Origin: Aggregicoccus sp. 17bor-14
Lineage (GTDB): Bacteria; Myxococcota; Myxococcia; Myxococcales; Myxococcaceae
DNA length: 64,000 nt
NCBI RefSeq assembly: GCF_009659535.1
Contig: NZ_VJZZ01000024.1
Location: 1 to 64,000, forward strand
Reading direction: 5' to 3'
The position numbers and the translations under genes are program-made. Within the stretch, counting starts at the first letter, position 1. Every line of letters starts with the position of its first letter. Below the pieces are notes generated by a model, which saw only the letters and a list, made by a program, of their open reading frames with translations, did not search any database and was not told where the DNA came from. This document shows positions 54,205-63,465 of this stretch, piece by piece.

Positions 54205-55400
54205 GGCTTGGAGGCGTGCAGCGAGTGGAAGAGGTAGGGGTCCTTCACCGGCACCGCGTAGTCGCCGCGCGCGCGCCACAGCGTCCACGCGAGCGCGAGG
54301 CCCCCGACGCCGACGAAGGCGCTGAGGCTGCTCCAGTGGAAGTGCGCGCCCGCGGGGTGCAGCGCCGGGAGCACGAGCCAGTAGGTGTCCAACGCGTGAG
54401 CGAAGAGCACCAGCAAGGCCACCGCCGCGAGCCCGCCGCGCCGCCGCTTCAGGCCCCGCGAGAGCAGCAGGAAGAAGGGCAGCACGAAGTGCAGCAGGCC
54501 GATGGCGACCGCCAGCGTGCCCCAGCCTCCCGCCTGCCGCGCCACGTACCAGGGCACCTCGCGCGGCAGGGAGGCGATCCAGATGAGCAGGTACTGCGAG
54601 AAGCCGAGGTAGGCCCAGAAGCACAGCATCGCGAAGAGCAGCGTGCCGAGGCGCAGCAGGTGCGTCTCGCCCACGAGCGCCCCGAGCGCGCCCGACTCTC
54701 CGCCCGCCGCCACCGCCGCGAGCGCGAGCAGCGCGAGCGCGCCGGCGTAGGCCCCCGAGAGCACGTAGAGCGCGTACACCGAGCTCTCCCACAGGGGCTC
54801 GAGCGACATGAGCCAGTCCTGCACCGCGAAGCTGAGGCTGATGCCCAGCAGCGGCAGCGCCCCGGTGGCGAGCCGCCGCTGCCATACGAGCAGCCGCAGG
54901 TCCCCCTCGCGGTCCTGGCGCCGGCTCCAGCGCAGCAGCAGCGCCCCCACCGCCCACCACGCGGCGAGGCAGAGGCCTGCGCGCACGAGGAAGAAGGGGG
55001 CATTGAGGTAGGGCCGCTTGTGCGCGAGCAGGTGCAGCGCGTGCTCGCCCAGCTCCGGCGTGGGCCGCATCCACAGGTACAGCTCGCGCATGCCGAGGGC
55101 GACTGGCACGAAGAGCAGCACGAAGAGCGGCAGGCTCCCGGCCATCAGCTCCAGCGCGCGCCGCAGCACCACCGCCCAGCGCGCCCCGGTGGCATGAAAG
55201 GTCGCGAGCAGGAGCAGCGCTCCGGCCGCGAGCCCCAGCCAGTACGCGTAGGCGAAGAGGTAGTTGAAGAGCACCTCGCGCGCTGACCCCGGGCCTCCGA
55301 GCAGCCCGCCCACGAGCGTCGCGAGCAACCCCACCGCGCCCACCGCGCCCGAGACCCGCGCCAGGCGCCGGCCTCCCTCGAACCTCAGCAGCGGCGTCAT
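54201..55400 (-). CDS. actF: Alternative complex III subunit ActF
   Basis: 399 residues with ten predicted membrane helices. ActF is one of the two NrfD-like integral subunits of ACIII. Segments such as VLFNYLFAYAYWLGLAAGAL, RPYLNAPFFLVRAGLCLAAW, QDWLMSLEPLWESSVYALYVL and FSQYLLIWIASLPREVPWYV are characteristic. It probably contributes to quinol binding or proton handling. Overlaps of 4 bases with actE and the following small gene show tight coupling. Confidence 0.92.
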   Translation of the reverse strand: MTPLLRFEGGRRLARVSGAVGAVGLLATLVGGLLGGPGSAREVLFNYLFAYAYWLGLAAGALLLLATFHATGARWAVVLRRALELMAGSLPLFVLLFVPVALGMRELYLWMRPTPELGEHALHLLAHKRPYLNAPFFLVRAGLCLAAWWAVGALLLRWSRRQDREGDLRLLVWQRRLATGALPLLGISLSFAVQDWLMSLEPLWESSVYALYVLSGAYAGALALLALAAVAAGGESGALGALVGETHLLRLGTLLFAMLCFWAYLGFSQYLLIWIASLPREVPWYVARQAGGWGTLAVAIGLLHFVLPFFLLLSRGLKRRRGGLAAVALLVLFAHALDTYWLVLPALHPAGAHFHWSSLSAFVGVGGLALAWTLWRARGDYAVPVKDPYLFHSLHASKP

Positions 55401-56017
55401 CGTCCCTCCTCCCGCAGCCGCGCCTGCACGTCCGGTGGGGCGAGCGCGAGCGGCGCCGCCTGGCTCAGCGCGAGCGCCTGCAGGTAGGCCACCACCGCCC
55501 AGCGCTCGCGCGGCGCGAGCGTCTCGGCGTACGAGGGCATCAGCCCGTAGCCCTCCGTCATCACCGCGAAGTAGTAGCCGGGCGGGTGCGGCAGCGCGCC
55601 CGGGCCCCCCGCGCCTCCGTCCGGCGCGCCGCGCTGCGCCCGCGGCCCCACCAGCGCCGGCGGGAGGCGCAGCGCCATGTTCTGCGCGACCACGCTCTGC
55701 CCATCCGCGAGCAGCCCGTGGCACGCGGCGCAGTACACCTCGTAGCGCGAGCGGCCCTCCTCCATCAGCGCGCGGGTGAGGGGCAGGGGCAGCGCGGCCG
55801 GGTAGCCCGCGTCCGGCGTGCCGGTGGGCGGCAGGCCCCGCTCGTGGCGGTAGCCCTCCTGCGACACCGTGCCCGCCACCAGCGGCCGCATCACGCGCCC
55901 GTCCTCGAAGAAGTCGCTCGGGCGGTACGCGTCGTCGCGCGCCTGCCGCGTCATCGGCTCGCGGTCCTCGCACGCGGCGAGCAGGAGCAGCAGGGGGAGA
56001 AGAGCGCGCGCGCTCAT
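55397..56017 (-). CDS. actE: Alternative complex III subunit ActE, mono-haem cytochrome c lipoprotein
   Basis: 206 residues. A lipoprotein signal (LLPLLLLLAAC) gives a membrane-anchored periplasmic cytochrome. One haem site CAACH follows RYEVYCAACHG near residue 98, and an axial Met is likely in YGLMPSYAE. In ACIII, ActE carries electrons from ActA toward the oxidase. A Gly/Pro-rich insertion (about 130-145) is unusual-looking but probably a loop. Four-base overlaps flank the gene on both sides. Confidence 0.92.
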   Translation of the reverse strand: MSARALLPLLLLLAACEDREPMTRQARDDAYRPSDFFEDGRVMRPLVAGTVSQEGYRHERGLPPTGTPDAGYPAALPLPLTRALMEEGRSRYEVYCAACHGLLADGQSVVAQNMALRLPPALVGPRAQRGAPDGGAGGPGALPHPPGYYFAVMTEGYGLMPSYAETLAPRERWAVVAYLQALALSQAAPLALAPPDVQARLREEGR

Positions 56018-56556
56018 GCCGGCTCCTCCAGCACGCTCACCTGCCGTGCGCCCTGCGTGCGCAGCGCCTCGAGCGCGCGCTCCACCTCGGGAGCCTGCGC
56101 CGTGTCGGCGGTGTCGAAGGTGATGCTCACCCAGAAGCCGTCGCTGGTGGCGCTCTTGAAGGCCTCCAGCTCGAACACCGGGTGCGCCACGCGCGGGAAG
56201 CCGAACAGCGCCATCAGCCCGAAGAAGATGCCCCCGGAGGCGCTGAGCACCGCCAGCTCGAAGGTGATGGGGATGAAGGCGGGGGCCGCGTGCATCGGCC
56301 GGCTGCCCACGATGAGCGGCCAGTCCACCGCGTTGGTGAAGGCCTGCGCCACGTAGGCGAAGAGCGCCCCGCCCAGCCCCGCCGCCAGCGCCACCCAGCC
56401 GATGCGCGAGGGGGGAAGCCCCAGCGCCTCGGGCGCCTCCTCCAGCGGGAAGGGGGAGTAGAGGTCCAGGCGGCGAAAGCCCTTCTGCCGCAGCGCCCGC
56501 ACGCAGGCGAGCAGCGCCTCGGACGAGGTGAACTCCGCGAGCACCCAGCGCCTCAT
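56014..56556 (-). CDS. actD: Alternative complex III subunit ActD
   Basis: 180 residues. DUF3341-type subunit with two membrane helices (IGWVALAAGLGGALFAYVAQAF; ITFELAVLSASGGIFFGLMALFGF) between cytoplasmic segments. RRLDLYSPFPLEEAPEALGL and the C-terminal GFWVSITFDT are family marks. It packs against ActC and ActF in ACIII structures. The ATG at 56556 overlaps the actC stop by 4 bases. Confidence 0.92.
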   Translation of the reverse strand: MRRWVLAEFTSSEALLACVRALRQKGFRRLDLYSPFPLEEAPEALGLPPSRIGWVALAAGLGGALFAYVAQAFTNAVDWPLIVGSRPMHAAPAFIPITFELAVLSASGGIFFGLMALFGFPRVAHPVFELEAFKSATSDGFWVSITFDTADTAQAPEVERALEALRTQGARQVSVLEEPA

Positions 56557-57995
56557 GCCCGCGCCTCCTGCTGCTCCCTGTCCTTCAGCTCGCGCTCGAG
56601 GCGCTCCCGGAACGCAAGCGAGCCGTCCACCTCGCGCTGCAGCTCCTTGAGCTCGCTCACGGGCACCGGGGGCACCAGCTTGAGGAAGACGAGGAAGGCG
56701 GCGCCGAAGAAGCCCAGCGTGCCCACCAGCAGCCCCCAGTCCACCCAGGTGGGATGGAAGAGCTGCCAGCTGGAGGGCAGGAAGTCGCGGCTGAGACCCG
56801 GCACCACGATGAGGAAGCGCTCGGTCCACATGCCCACGTTCACCAGCACCGAGGCCACCCACAGCACCAGCGGCGCGGCCCGTGCCCGCGCGCTCCAGAA
56901 CAGCTGCGGCACCAGCACGTTGCAGAAGAGGATGAGCCAGAAGAGCGGCTGGTAGGGCCCGGTGCGCAGCTCCGAGAGCACGCGCATCTCGAAGTCGTCC
57001 CCGCTGTACCAGCCGAGGAAGTGCTCCTGCAGGTAGCCGTAGGCCACCATCCAGCTGGTGGCGAGCAGCACGCGCGCCATCATGTCCAGGTGCCGCGCCG
57101 TCACCACGTGGCGCACGCCCAGCGCGGCGCGCGCCGGGATGACCAGGGTGAGCACCATGGCGAAGCCGCTGAACACCGCGCCCGCCACGAAGTAGGGCGG
57201 CATGATGGTGCTGTGCCAGCCCGGCAGCTGCGCCACCGCGAAGTCGAAGGACACGATGGTGTGCACGCTCACCACCAGCGGGGTCGCGAGCCCCGCGAGC
57301 AGCAGGTAGCCCTTGCGCCAGTGCTGCCAGTGCCGCGCGCTGCCGCGCCAGCCCAGCGCGAACACCGCGTAGGCGCGCTGCGCGAAGCGGCTCTTCGCCG
57401 TGTCGCGTGCGGTCGCCAGGTCCGGCATCAGCCCGAGGTACCAGAACAGCAAGGACACGGTGAGGTAGGTGCTCACCGCCGCGATGTCCCAGGTGAGCGG
57501 CGAGCGGAACTGCGGCCACATGTGCAGCACGCTGGGGTAGGGGACCAGGTAGTAGAACTTCCACGGGCGGCCCAGGTGCAGCAGCGGAAAGAGCCCCGCG
57601 CACATCACCGCGAACAGCGTCATCGCCTCCGCCATGCGGTTGATGGAGCTGCGCCACTTCTCCTGCATCAGCAGCAGGATGGCGCTGATGAGCGTGCCGG
57701 CGTGCCCGATGCCGATCCACCACACGAAGTTGGTGATGGCGAAGCCCCAGGCCACCGGGATCTGCACGCCCCAGGTCCCCACGCCCTTCACCAGCGTCAC
57801 CGTGATGGTGACCACCAGCAGGGCGGTGCCCGCGAGGCACAGCCCGAAGAGCACCCACCACGCGCGTGACGGCGGCGCGTGCACGTAGGCGAGCAGCGAG
57901 CGCGTGTACTCGGCGTCCGAGTGGCGCCCCTCGATGAGTGGGGCGTCCAGCAGCGGGTCGCCCGGCGCGGGCACGTCCGGCTTGGGCTCGCTCAC
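56553..57995 (-). CDS. actC: Alternative complex III subunit ActC (NrfD-like)
   Basis: 480 residues, about ten membrane helices. The NrfD/PsrC-like subunit holds the likely quinol site near ActB. Typical segments are VAWGFAITNFVWWIGIGHAGTLISAILLL, HLGRPWKFYYLVPYP, VSVHTIVSFDFA and WMVAYGYLQEHFLGWYSG. It starts with GTG (57995) overlapping the actB stop as GTGA, a start type also used by coxB in this operon. The C-terminal charged helix (LKELQREVDG ... ) is cytoplasmic. Confidence 0.93.
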   Translation of the reverse strand: MSEPKPDVPAPGDPLLDAPLIEGRHSDAEYTRSLLAYVHAPPSRAWWVLFGLCLAGTALLVVTITVTLVKGVGTWGVQIPVAWGFAITNFVWWIGIGHAGTLISAILLLMQEKWRSSINRMAEAMTLFAVMCAGLFPLLHLGRPWKFYYLVPYPSVLHMWPQFRSPLTWDIAAVSTYLTVSLLFWYLGLMPDLATARDTAKSRFAQRAYAVFALGWRGSARHWQHWRKGYLLLAGLATPLVVSVHTIVSFDFAVAQLPGWHSTIMPPYFVAGAVFSGFAMVLTLVIPARAALGVRHVVTARHLDMMARVLLATSWMVAYGYLQEHFLGWYSGDDFEMRVLSELRTGPYQPLFWLILFCNVLVPQLFWSARARAAPLVLWVASVLVNVGMWTERFLIVVPGLSRDFLPSSWQLFHPTWVDWGLLVGTLGFFGAAFLVFLKLVPPVPVSELKELQREVDGSLAFRERLERELKDREQQEARA

Positions 57996-60976
57996 GTGCG
58001 CCTCCGGGTGGGGTGCTTCACGCGCACCAGGTGCACCGTGCGCGGCCGGGTGCCCAGCTCGTTGAGCAGCCGGTAGTGGCGCGCGTCCGCGTGGCGGCGG
58101 CTCACCTCGGCCTCGGGGTCGTTGAGGTCGCCGAACACGATGGCGTCCGTGGGGCAGGTCTGCTGGCAGGCGGTGCGCACCTCGTCGCGCCCGATGCGCC
58201 GGCCGCGGCCCCCGGCGTCGATGCGCGCCGCGATGCGCGCGCGCTCGATGCGCTGCACGCAGTACGTGCACTTCTCCATCACCCCGCGGCTGCGCACGCT
58301 CACCTCGGGGTTCTGGTGCATGCGCGCGAGCGCCCCCTTCGGCGTGTAGTCCAGGAAGTTGAAGCGGCGGACCTTGTAGGGGCAGTTGTTGCTGCAGTAG
58401 CGCGTGCCGATGCAGCGGTTGTAGACCATCTCGTTGAGCCCCTCGTCCGAGTGCACCGTGGCATTCACCGGGCACACGTACTCGCAGGGCGCGTACTCGC
58501 AGTGCACGCACATCACGGGCTGGTGGATGACGGCCGGGTCGCTCTCCTCGCCCAGGAAGTAGCGGTCGATGCGCAGCCAGTGCATCTCGCGCCCGCGCCG
58601 CACGCCGTCCCTCCCCACCGAGGGGATGTTGTTCTCCGCCTGGCAGGCCACCACGCACGCGCTGCAGCCGGTGCAGCGGTGCAGGTCGATGGCCATGCCC
58701 CAGCGGTAGCCCCCCTCGCGCGTGAGCGACGGGTAGAGGTGCTGCTTCTCCTCGCGCAGCCCCTCGAGCAGCTCGGGCTTCCTCTCCAGTTCCTCCTGAG
58801 GCACCTGCAGTGCGATGGGGCGCTCCAGCATGCGCCCGTGCAGCTGGCGCACCGCGAGCTCCGAGCGCGCGGAGAGCGGGTGCAGCTGCAGCCCGGCCGC
58901 GAACCAGGGCTCGGCCTGCGTGCGCAGCCGGTAGGCGTTCACGCCCACGCCGCGCGCCACGTGCTCGCCGCCCTCGCGCCCGCCCCCCAGCGCGAGCGTC
59001 ACCGTGTCCTCCGCGTGGCCCGGGGCGAGCAGCGCCGGCACCTCCACCGAGCGCCCGGGCAGGGAGAGGCGCACGTGCTGGCCGTCCTCCACGCCGAGCC
59101 GCCGCGCGGTGTCCGGGCTGAGCAGCGCGGCGTTGTCCCAGGTGAGCTGGGTGAGCGGGTCGGGCAGCTCCTGCAGCCAGGCGTTGTTCGCGAGCCGCCC
59201 GTCCAGCACCCGCGCATCCAGCGCGAGCGCGAGCTCCAGCCTTCCGGCGGGCTCCGGCTCGGGCAGGGGCCGCTCGAGCAGCGGCTGCAGTGCGCGCGCC
59301 TCCAGCGCTGCGCGGGTCGCGGGAGCGGCCGTATCGGGCACCACCCCTTCCGCGAGCCAGCCCTCCCACTTCGCCTCGAAGCCGGCGTCCCCTGCGCGCG
59401 TGCGCCACAGCCGCTGCAGCTGCGCGTGCGCATCGAGCGGCTCGCCCACCAGGGCCGAGAGCAGCGCCACCTCGTCGAGGCAGCCGGGGAAGAGCGGGGC
59501 GATGAGCGGCTGGAGGATGCTCGCGGTGCCGTCCAGCGCGCGCCCGTCCGCCCAGCGCTCGAAGGGGTGGGTGGCGGGGGCGAACCAGGCGCAGCGCGCG
59601 GACGTCTCGTCCTCGTGCAGGCCGAGATAGAGCGCGTGCGGCGCGAGCGCGAGCGCGCTCCCGAGGTCCAGGTCCGCGGGCGCGGCGTAGACGGGGTTCC
59701 ACGCGGTGACGAGCAGCGTGTCCACCTGGCCCGCGCGCAGCTCCTCCACCAGCCGCGCGAGCGCACCCGGGTCCGGCGCGGGCTGCAGCAGGGGCTCGGT
59801 GAGGAGCACCGTGTGACCTGTGTTGCCCAGCGCCTCGTTGAGCGCGAAGGCGAGCGCGTGCAGGGTTGCACCGTGGCGCTCGCCCACCGCCACCAGGCCA
59901 CGGCCGCGCGCGGAGAGCAGGTCCTGGGCCGCCGCCTGCACCCACGCGCGCTCGGGCTCGCTCAGGCCCCCGGGCGCGGCGCCCGCCCGCAGCCCCACGG
60001 AGGAGAGCGCCGTGGAGAGCTCGGCCGCGAGCGCGCGCAGCAGCCGCTCCACCTGCGAGGGGCGCACGCGCAGCCGGCTGTCCGCGTACGCGCCGGTGAG
60101 GCTGTAGGCGCTCTCGGCCACGTGCAGGCGATGCGAGGGCGAGGCCGCGCGCGCCTCGGCCAGCTCGCGGTTTGCCCTCAGCGCGCCGGGGCGCTCGGTG
60201 AGCAGGTCCGCGTCCAGCGCCACCACCACCTCGGCGGCCGCGAGCGCGCGCTGCGCCTGCAGCGGCCGGCCGTAGGCGAGCTGTGCGCCCTGCAGCGAGG
60301 CCGCCTGTGCGGGGCCGAAGGGCACGAGGCGCGCGGAGGGAAAGCGCGCCTGCAGCCGCGCGTAGAGGTCCTGCACCAGCGGCGAGGCGGTGGGCTCCAC
60401 CAGCAGGCGCAGCCGCTCGCCCGTGCCCAGCGCGCTGCCCCACGCGCGCACGAAGTCGAGCAGCGCCTCGCGCGAGGTGGGGCCGCCGGGCCCGCGCGCC
60501 GTGCGGGCACGGTCCGGGTCGTAGAGGCCCAGCAGGCTCGCCTGCTCCTGCGCGAGCGCGCGCCCGCGGCTCTCCGGGTGCGCGGGGTTGCCCTCCACCT
60601 TGAGGGGGCGCCCCTCGCGGCTCTCCACCACCAGCCCCGTGGTGAAGCCGCCCAGCACGAGGCCGGTGGCGTAGTGCAGGGGCACGCCGGGGGTGAGCCC
60701 CGCGGGCGCCTGCGCGTAGGGCATCACCTTCTCCGCCGGCGGGCGGAAGCAGCCGGAGAGCCCCGCGGCGGCGAGGGAGGCGGCGGCGAGCTGCAGCAGC
60801 GTGCGCCGCTCGATTCCCTGCGGCGCCTCGTCCTCGCCCGGGAGGAACTCGCCCCCGTCGCCCATCGTGCTCGGTGACGCCTGGCGCTCCGCGAGGCTGC
60901 GCCACGGACGCGACGGTGCGCCCCCGGCGTCGGACGGGAGCACGGGCAGGGGGTAGCGGTCGCTCAGCGGTGGCAT
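57992..60976 (-). CDS. actB: Alternative complex III subunit ActB, fused molybdopterin-like and iron-sulfur domains
   Basis: 994 residues. The N part (about 1-690) is a molybdopterin-oxidoreductase-like domain that in ACIII lacks the cofactor. The C part (about 720-960) is a ferredoxin-like subunit with four cysteine clusters: [31 protein letters not shown] and [11 protein letters not shown] with later CQQTCP. The N terminus has a twin-arginine-like signal, [23 protein letters not shown], so Tat export and possibly lipidation are likely. It takes electrons from quinol and passes them toward ActA. It overlaps actA by 13 bases and actC by 4. Confidence 0.94.
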   Translation of the reverse strand: MPPLSDRYPLPVLPSDAGGAPSRPWRSLAERQASPSTMGDGGEFLPGEDEAPQGIERRTLLQLAAASLAAAGLSGCFRPPAEKVMPYAQAPAGLTPGVPLHYATGLVLGGFTTGLVVESREGRPLKVEGNPAHPESRGRALAQEQASLLGLYDPDRARTARGPGGPTSREALLDFVRAWGSALGTGERLRLLVEPTASPLVQDLYARLQARFPSARLVPFGPAQAASLQGAQLAYGRPLQAQRALAAAEVVVALDADLLTERPGALRANRELAEARAASPSHRLHVAESAYSLTGAYADSRLRVRPSQVERLLRALAAELSTALSSVGLRAGAAPGGLSEPERAWVQAAAQDLLSARGRGLVAVGERHGATLHALAFALNEALGNTGHTVLLTEPLLQPAPDPGALARLVEELRAGQVDTLLVTAWNPVYAAPADLDLGSALALAPHALYLGLHEDETSARCAWFAPATHPFERWADGRALDGTASILQPLIAPLFPGCLDEVALLSALVGEPLDAHAQLQRLWRTRAGDAGFEAKWEGWLAEGVVPDTAAPATRAALEARALQPLLERPLPEPEPAGRLELALALDARVLDGRLANNAWLQELPDPLTQLTWDNAALLSPDTARRLGVEDGQHVRLSLPGRSVEVPALLAPGHAEDTVTLALGGGREGGEHVARGVGVNAYRLRTQAEPWFAAGLQLHPLSARSELAVRQLHGRMLERPIALQVPQEELERKPELLEGLREEKQHLYPSLTREGGYRWGMAIDLHRCTGCSACVVACQAENNIPSVGRDGVRRGREMHWLRIDRYFLGEESDPAVIHQPVMCVHCEYAPCEYVCPVNATVHSDEGLNEMVYNRCIGTRYCSNNCPYKVRRFNFLDYTPKGALARMHQNPEVSVRSRGVMEKCTYCVQRIERARIAARIDAGGRGRRIGRDEVRTACQQTCPTDAIVFGDLNDPEAEVSRRHADARHYRLLNELGTRPRTVHLVRVKHPTRRRT

Positions 60977-61617
60977 GTGGTGCAGTTCGTCCTGGGCTCG
61001 ACGTGCAGCGCCTGCTGCACGGCGCGCCCCGTCTCGGCGGGGTCACCCGGCGCGCGCCAGGTCATGCTCGTAATGGCCTCGCGCGGGCGCAGGTGGGGCG
61101 TGGGGTTGCGGTGGCAGTCGAGGCACCAGCCCATGGTGAGCGGCGCCTGCTGCGAGACGAGCGGCATGCTGTCCACGCGGCCGTGGCAGGTGACGCAGCC
61201 CACGCCCTTGTTCACGTGGATGGAGTGGTTGAAGAAGACGAAGTCCGGCAGCCGGTGCACCCGGTTCCACGGGATGCTCTGGCCGCTGAAGTAGCTCGCG
61301 CGCACCGGCTCGAGCAGCGGGCTCTCGTTCCACACCTGGGAGTGGCAGCCCATGCAGCGCGAGGTGGGCGGCAGGCCCGCGGACGCGGAGCGCTCCACCG
61401 CGTCGTGGCAGTAGCGGCAGTCCAGCCCCTCGTCGCCCGCGTGGTGGCGGTGGTCGAACTGCACCGGCTGGTGCACGGGCTCGTGCGAGCCCACGCCCAG
61501 CGGGCTGCGCGCGAGCACCATCAGCAGCACGAGGCCCCCGAGCGGCAGCACCGCCCCCGCTGCGAGCAGCAGGCGCAGGATGCTGTCGGCGGTGGGGGTG
61601 AAGAGCGGCCGCTTCAC
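60964..61617 (-). CDS. actA: Alternative complex III subunit ActA, pentahaem cytochrome c
   Basis: 217 residues, first gene of the operon. One N-terminal membrane helix ([23 protein letters not shown]) anchors a periplasmic domain with five haem motifs: CRYCH, CMGCH, CVTCH, CLDCH and CTTCH, the number expected for ActA. Many additional His residues supply axial ligands. It relays electrons from ActB to ActE or the oxidase. The start at 61617 follows a GAGG-containing stretch, and the operon promoter should lie in 61618-61758. Confidence 0.94.
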   Translation of the reverse strand: MKRPLFTPTADSILRLLLAAGAVLPLGGLVLLMVLARSPLGVGSHEPVHQPVQFDHRHHAGDEGLDCRYCHDAVERSASAGLPPTSRCMGCHSQVWNESPLLEPVRASYFSGQSIPWNRVHRLPDFVFFNHSIHVNKGVGCVTCHGRVDSMPLVSQQAPLTMGWCLDCHRNPTPHLRPREAITSMTWRAPGDPAETGRAVQQALHVEPRTNCTTCHR

Positions 61618-61758
61618 GCGGGGAGCCTCGGGGAAGAGCGCGGTTGGAGCTCCAATCTCCGGCGACCCGCACGCTGCGACTACGGCCCCGTGGGCAGCGC
61701 GTCGGCTATCTCACGCGATGGGGCACTTTGCTGTCGCACGCCGCACAGCGCTGCGCTC

Positions 61759-62253
61759 TCACGCGCGGGCGCGCTGCAGCGCGGCGGCCGTCACCAGCCC
61801 GAAGGCGAGCGCCTGCAGCGGCAGCGCGAGGCGCTCGGCGCGGCTCCAGCGGCGCGCCGGCGGCGTCGCGCCCGTGAGCGGCAGGGTGAGCCGCTCCATC
61901 GCGCTCAGCGCCGCGCCCGCCGCGAGGCCGCGGGCGGGCAGGGGCCAGCGCGCGGTGTGGCGCGAGGCGCGCGCCTGCAGTACGCCGAGCAGCGGGCCGT
62001 AGCCGTAGCGCAGCGCCGTGCCGCTCCAGCGCGCCGCGCGCGGGGACAGGCGCACGCGTGCGAGGCGCCAGGCGAGCCGCTCGGCGATGCGGCTCGCGGC
62101 GTAGGGCGCGCGGTGGCCGAGGAGGCGGTCTCGCACCGCCTCCACCGCGCTGATGCCGAGCGTGCCGCAGAGTCCCGCGGCGAGGCCCTGCTTCCAGCTC
62201 GCGAGCCCGCGCCCCATCGGGGTGTGCTCCAGACGCTGCTCCTGCACGCTCAT
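61759..62253 (-). CDS. Hypothetical membrane-associated protein upstream of the act operon
   Basis: 164 residues, no family recognised. It is rich in Ala/Arg/Leu, with hydrophobic stretches at GLASWKQGLAAGLCGTLGISA, ARGLAAGAALSAMERLTL and LPLQALAFGLVTAAAL. It may span the membrane three or four times, and resembles DUF1440-type small membrane proteins only loosely. The ATG at 62253 has GGAGACC upstream. It points the same way as the act operon but a 141-base gap follows, so a separate promoter for actA is likely. Confidence 0.55.
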   Translation of the reverse strand: MSVQEQRLEHTPMGRGLASWKQGLAAGLCGTLGISAVEAVRDRLLGHRAPYAASRIAERLAWRLARVRLSPRAARWSGTALRYGYGPLLGVLQARASRHTARWPLPARGLAAGAALSAMERLTLPLTGATPPARRWSRAERLALPLQALAFGLVTAAALQRARA

Positions 62254-62415
62254 GGTCTCCTCCGAGACCTCAAAGCTGAGCGTCGTGAGGCCATCTCGCA
62301 CGGGACGCGCGGCGCTCGCCCTGCCGCAGGGCAGGCCGGCGCGGGTGTCGGCTCGCGGGCAGCCCGGGTGCCGCTGCGCGCTCGCCCCCTGGCCGGACCT
62401 GCTACAGCTGCGCGC

Positions 62416-63465
62416 ATGAGCGAAGCGCCGAGCCGCCCCCCGGACCCCGCCGTGCGCCGCGCCCTGCGCGTGGGCGTGCTGCTCATCGGCCTGCTCGTGC
62501 TACTCGCCGCGCTGTGGCACGTGCGCGACGTGCTGATGCTCGCGTTCCTCGCGGTGCTGCTCGCGCTGGTGTTCTCCTTCCCGGTGGGCTGGCTGCAGCG
62601 GGTGATGCCGCGGGGGCTCGCGGTGCTCGCGGTGCTGCTGCTCTTCCTCGGGGGCCTGGGGCTGCTCGGCTGGCGCGTGGCGCCGGTGCTCGCGGAGCAG
62701 GCGCGCGAGCTCACCCGCAGCGCGCCGCAGGCGCTGCAGGACGCGCGGCAGTGGCTCGAGCACGCCCAGCGCAGCATGGGGCCCGAAGGCGGAGGCGCGC
62801 AGAAGCCGGCGCAGCCCGCGCCCGCGGTGACAGTGAGCCGCGCGGCCCAGCTCGCGCTGCCCGCGGCCTTCACGCTCGCCGAGGCTGCCACCACGCTGGT
62901 CCTCCTGGTGGTGCTCGCCGCCTTTCTCGTGCACCAGCCGCAGGCGTACGTGCGCGGGGTGCGCCGGCTGGTGCCGCGCGCGCACGAGCCCGTCTTCGAC
63001 GAGGCGGTGGCGCGGCTCACCCACGCGCTGCGCCAGTGGGTGGGTGGCATCCTCGTCTCCATGCTCATCATGGGCACGCTCACCGGCGCGGGGCTCGCGA
63101 TCGCGGGCATCCACAACTGGCTGCTGCTGGGCTTCATCACCTTCCTGGGCACCTTCGTGCCCTACGTGGGCGCTATCGCGAGCGCAGTGCCCGGCCTGCT
63201 CGCGGGGCTCGCGCAGTCCTCGCACCACCTGCTGCTGGCGATGGCGGTGTACCTGGGCATCCACGTGGTGGAGGGCTACCTCGTGCAGCCCTACGTGATG
63301 CGCCGCGCGGTGGAGGTGCGCCCCGCGCTGCTGCTCTTCGGCCAGTCGGTGGCGCTCGCGCTGCTCGGGGTGATGGGCGCCGTGGTCGCCACGCCGCTGC
63401 TCGTGTGCGTGCAGGTGCTGGTGGGCTACCTCTGGGTGGAGCGGCGCCTTCACAAGCAGGGCTAG
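62416..63465 (+). CDS. AI-2E-family (PerM-like) membrane transporter, second copy
   Basis: 349 residues, eight membrane helices in the AI-2E layout. It shows GWRVAPVLAEQARELTRSAP after the first helices, a central region before LRQWVGGILVSMLIMGTLTGAGLAIAGI, then FITFLGTFVPYVGAIASAVPGLLAGL and a final GVMGAVVATPLLVCVQVLVGYL. It shares architecture but clearly not close sequence with the one at 31765-32949. The substrate is unproven. Its stop overlaps the convergent SDR stop. Confidence 0.85.
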   Translation: MSEAPSRPPDPAVRRALRVGVLLIGLLVLLAALWHVRDVLMLAFLAVLLALVFSFPVGWLQRVMPRGLAVLAVLLLFLGGLGLLGWRVAPVLAEQARELTRSAPQALQDARQWLEHAQRSMGPEGGGAQKPAQPAPAVTVSRAAQLALPAAFTLAEAATTLVLLVVLAAFLVHQPQAYVRGVRRLVPRAHEPVFDEAVARLTHALRQWVGGILVSMLIMGTLTGAGLAIAGIHNWLLLGFITFLGTFVPYVGAIASAVPGLLAGLAQSSHHLLLAMAVYLGIHVVEGYLVQPYVMRRAVEVRPALLLFGQSVALALLGVMGAVVATPLLVCVQVLVGYLWVERRLHKQG

